Shown here piece by piece: positions 62,708 to 64,000 of a DNA stretch of 64,000 bases. The stretch's first letter is position 1; each line of letters starts with the position of its first letter. The DNA comes from Prevotella sp. P5-92. GTDB lineage: Bacteria; Bacteroidota; Bacteroidia; Bacteroidales; Bacteroidaceae. Made by a program: the position numbers and the translations under genes. The stretch covers positions 1-64,000 of the forward strand of contig NZ_NPJG01000125.1 in the NCBI RefSeq assembly GCF_002251245.1. Reading direction: 5' to 3'. Below the pieces are notes generated by a model. It made no database searches and had not been told where the DNA came from. It saw only the letters and a program-made list of their open reading frames with translations.

Positions 62708-64000
62708 TTAAAAGGAAGTCGGTATGTGCATCCTTCTTTCCATCTGCTACAGCCATAAGCGGCATTGCCTTTGATGAGATGTCCCTTGCCGCATATCGGG
62801 CATGGCGAGCCTACGATAGCGTCAGCTGCAGGTTGCAGAGAAGACTCGGCGGCTGATTGCTCTGTCTTTTGCTTTGGTGCGGCATGTTGCTTGGAATCCG
62901 CTGGTTGTTTTGGTGCGGCTGGTTGCTTAGGCGCATGTACTGCCTTTGGAGCCATTTTTTTCTTCAAGTCGGCAGCAGAAAGAGTGGTGATATGTCGGTT
63001 GCTTGTATCAGCCATGACGTCCTGCACTATTTGTCGTATCTGCTCCTTGAGTTCATCGATAAACTGAGCCGGATTGTATTTGTTAGCCTCAATGTCGCGT
63101 AGTTTCTTCTCCCATATACCTGTCAGTTCGCAACTTTTCAGAAGTTCTTCCTTGATAGTGTCGATGAGTTCGATGCCTGTAGGTGTGGCGATGAGGTTCT
63201 TTCGTTCGCGCTTAATGTAATGTCGCTTAAAGAGCGTCTCGATAATTCCGGCTCGCGACGAGGGCCGTCCGATTCCGTTTTCCTTCAGGGCGGCGCGCAG
63301 TTCTTCGTCCTCGACAAACTTGCCCGCCGTCTCCATGGCACGCAGCAGCGTAGCCTCGGTGTAGAACTTAGGCGGCGTGGTCCATTTCTCGGTGAGCGAC
63401 GGCACGTGGTCGCCACTCTCGCCCTTGACAAACGGCGGCAGTGTGCGCTCCTCGGCAATATCGGCTAAAGCTTTGTCAGAAGATGCATTGTCGGCAGAGG
63501 AAGAAGGGTTGGCAGCGGTTGTCTGTTCGGCAGCGTCCTTCTTATACACAGCTCTCCATCCCTCGTCGAGTATTGTCTTTCCTGATACTTTGAAGTCGAT
63601 TTTCTCCACTCGTCCCATGACTGTGGTAGTTGCGAACTTACAATCTGGATAGAACACAGCGATGAAACGCTTTGCCACGAGATCATAGACATGAGCCTCC
63701 ATATCGGTGAGGTTGCGGGCAGGCACACCGGTAGGAATGATGGCGTGGTGGTCGGTGACCTTCGACGAGTCGAACACCCTCTTTGACTTCTTCAACACCT
63801 TGCCGTTGAGTGGCTGCACAATCTGAGGGAAGCGTCCCATCAGTCCGGCGAGCGTCTGCGGACACTTAGGATAGATATCGTCGCTGAGATACTGAGTGTC
63901 AACACGCGGATAAGTGGTGAGCTTTTTCTCGTAGAGCCCCTGTATGATGTTGAGCGTCTGTTCGGCGCTCATGGAATATTTCTTGTTGCAATCCACCTGC
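62704..64000 (-). CDS. topB: DNA topoisomerase III (3' part; 5' end outside the window)
   Basis: The last 432 codons of a type IA topoisomerase are present; the gene continues past 64000. The segment LTTYPRVDTQYL holds the active-site tyrosine (29th residue of the visible portion), followed by HHAIIPTG and ENGIGRPSSRAGIIETL (split catalytic motifs). A Lys/Pro/Ala/Gln repeat linker (APKQPAAPKQPADSKQ) leads to a C-terminal zinc-finger-like CPICGKGHLIKGN..CSRWKEGC. It relaxes and decatenates DNA. Its stop codon overlaps the start of the PorE-like gene by four bases. Confidence 0.93.
   Translation of the reverse strand, partial: QVDCNKKYSMSAEQTLNIIQGLYEKKLTTYPRVDTQYLSDDIYPKCPQTLAGLMGRFPQIVQPLNGKVLKKSKRVFDSSKVTDHHAIIPTGVPARNLTDMEAHVYDLVAKRFIAVFYPDCKFATTTVMGRVEKIDFKVSGKTILDEGWRAVYKKDAAEQTTAANPSSSADNASSDKALADIAEERTLPPFVKGESGDHVPSLTEKWTTPPKFYTEATLLRAMETAGKFVEDEELRAALKENGIGRPSSRAGIIETLFKRHYIKRERKNLIATPTGIELIDTIKEELLKSCELTGIWEKKLRDIEANKYNPAQFIDELKEQIRQIVQDVMADTSNRHITTLSAADLKKKMAPKAVHAPKQPAAPKQPADSKQHAAPKQKTEQSAAESSLQPAADAIVGSPCPICGKGHLIKGNAAYGCSRWKEGCTYRLPFK

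Overview
The window looks like chromosomal DNA of a Bacteroidales bacterium, most likely a Prevotellaceae member (Prevotella/Segatella type). This rests on family content: DUF4492 with cydAB, DUF6452/DUF6048, DUF5056 beside an ECF sigma factor, DUF6175, a PorE-like OmpA lipoprotein, a MaeB-type malic enzyme and AURKAIP1/COX24-like micro-protein. It also rests on promoters: many starts follow the Bacteroidetes pattern TTG-N19/20-TAnnTTTG, and Shine-Dalgarno sequences are mostly absent. The genus is inference. I see no prophage, insertion sequence, CRISPR array or rRNA operon.

Layout. 1-5.6 kb (minus): a tetR - DPP IV - GH105 set, with a repeat-rich tail at 1-304. 5.7-14.3 kb (plus): malic enzyme, HU, a 29-residue basic protein, RNase G, a membrane glycosyltransferase, a soluble hybrid histidine kinase and a membrane-anchored EEP-family phosphatase/nuclease. 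14.3-18.2 kb: ispE (minus), then a Trp/Tyr/Gly-rich secreted protein and a FadL/OMPP1-like outer-membrane protein (plus). 18.2-18.5 kb: an intergenic region with a long inverted repeat enclosing 21-bp tandem units. 18.5-24.7 kb (minus): a GH2 beta-galactosidase overlapping a DUF4492 - cydA - cydB operon.

24.7-32.7 kb is the clearest accessory region. A membrane-spanning AraC-family regulator is divergent from a seven-gene operon that encodes only exported, lipidated or membrane-anchored proteins. These include a discoidin-like protein, a protein with a FlgT-C-like tail, DUF6175, a coiled-coil protein, two paralogous LPP20/FlgP-like proteins and an acidic-linker lipoprotein. Three and a half 21-bp direct repeats lie in the divergent promoter region and end just before the operon's -33 element. 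I regard this as the best candidate for an undescribed system.

32.7-48.6 kb is housekeeping: tRNA-Ser, mutS2, tRNA-Thr with SRP RNA, a DUF4199 protein, a TPR-lipoprotein histidine kinase, a GT2 - DUF6452 - DUF6048 - apbE - crp cluster, an M3 peptidase, dCMP deaminase, an S41 protease, 5-formyl-THF cyclo-ligase, DUF721 and recF. 48.7-64 kb holds a TPR protein, ribH, xth, dsbD, a cysteine desulfidase-like gene and an Lrp regulator; then thyA - folA - DMT exporter and a 5-methylcytosine RNA methyltransferase on the minus strand; then an ECF sigma cluster, a PorE-like lipoprotein and the 3' part of topB, which runs off the end.

Functional themes are envelope biogenesis and surface proteins, polysaccharide use (GH105, GH2), microaerobic respiration (CydAB), redox and cysteine handling (DsbD, CyuA-like, Lrp), and folate/thymidylate supply (FolA, ThyA, dCMP deaminase, 5-formyl-THF cyclo-ligase). 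All assignments come from reading the sequence; no database search was run.
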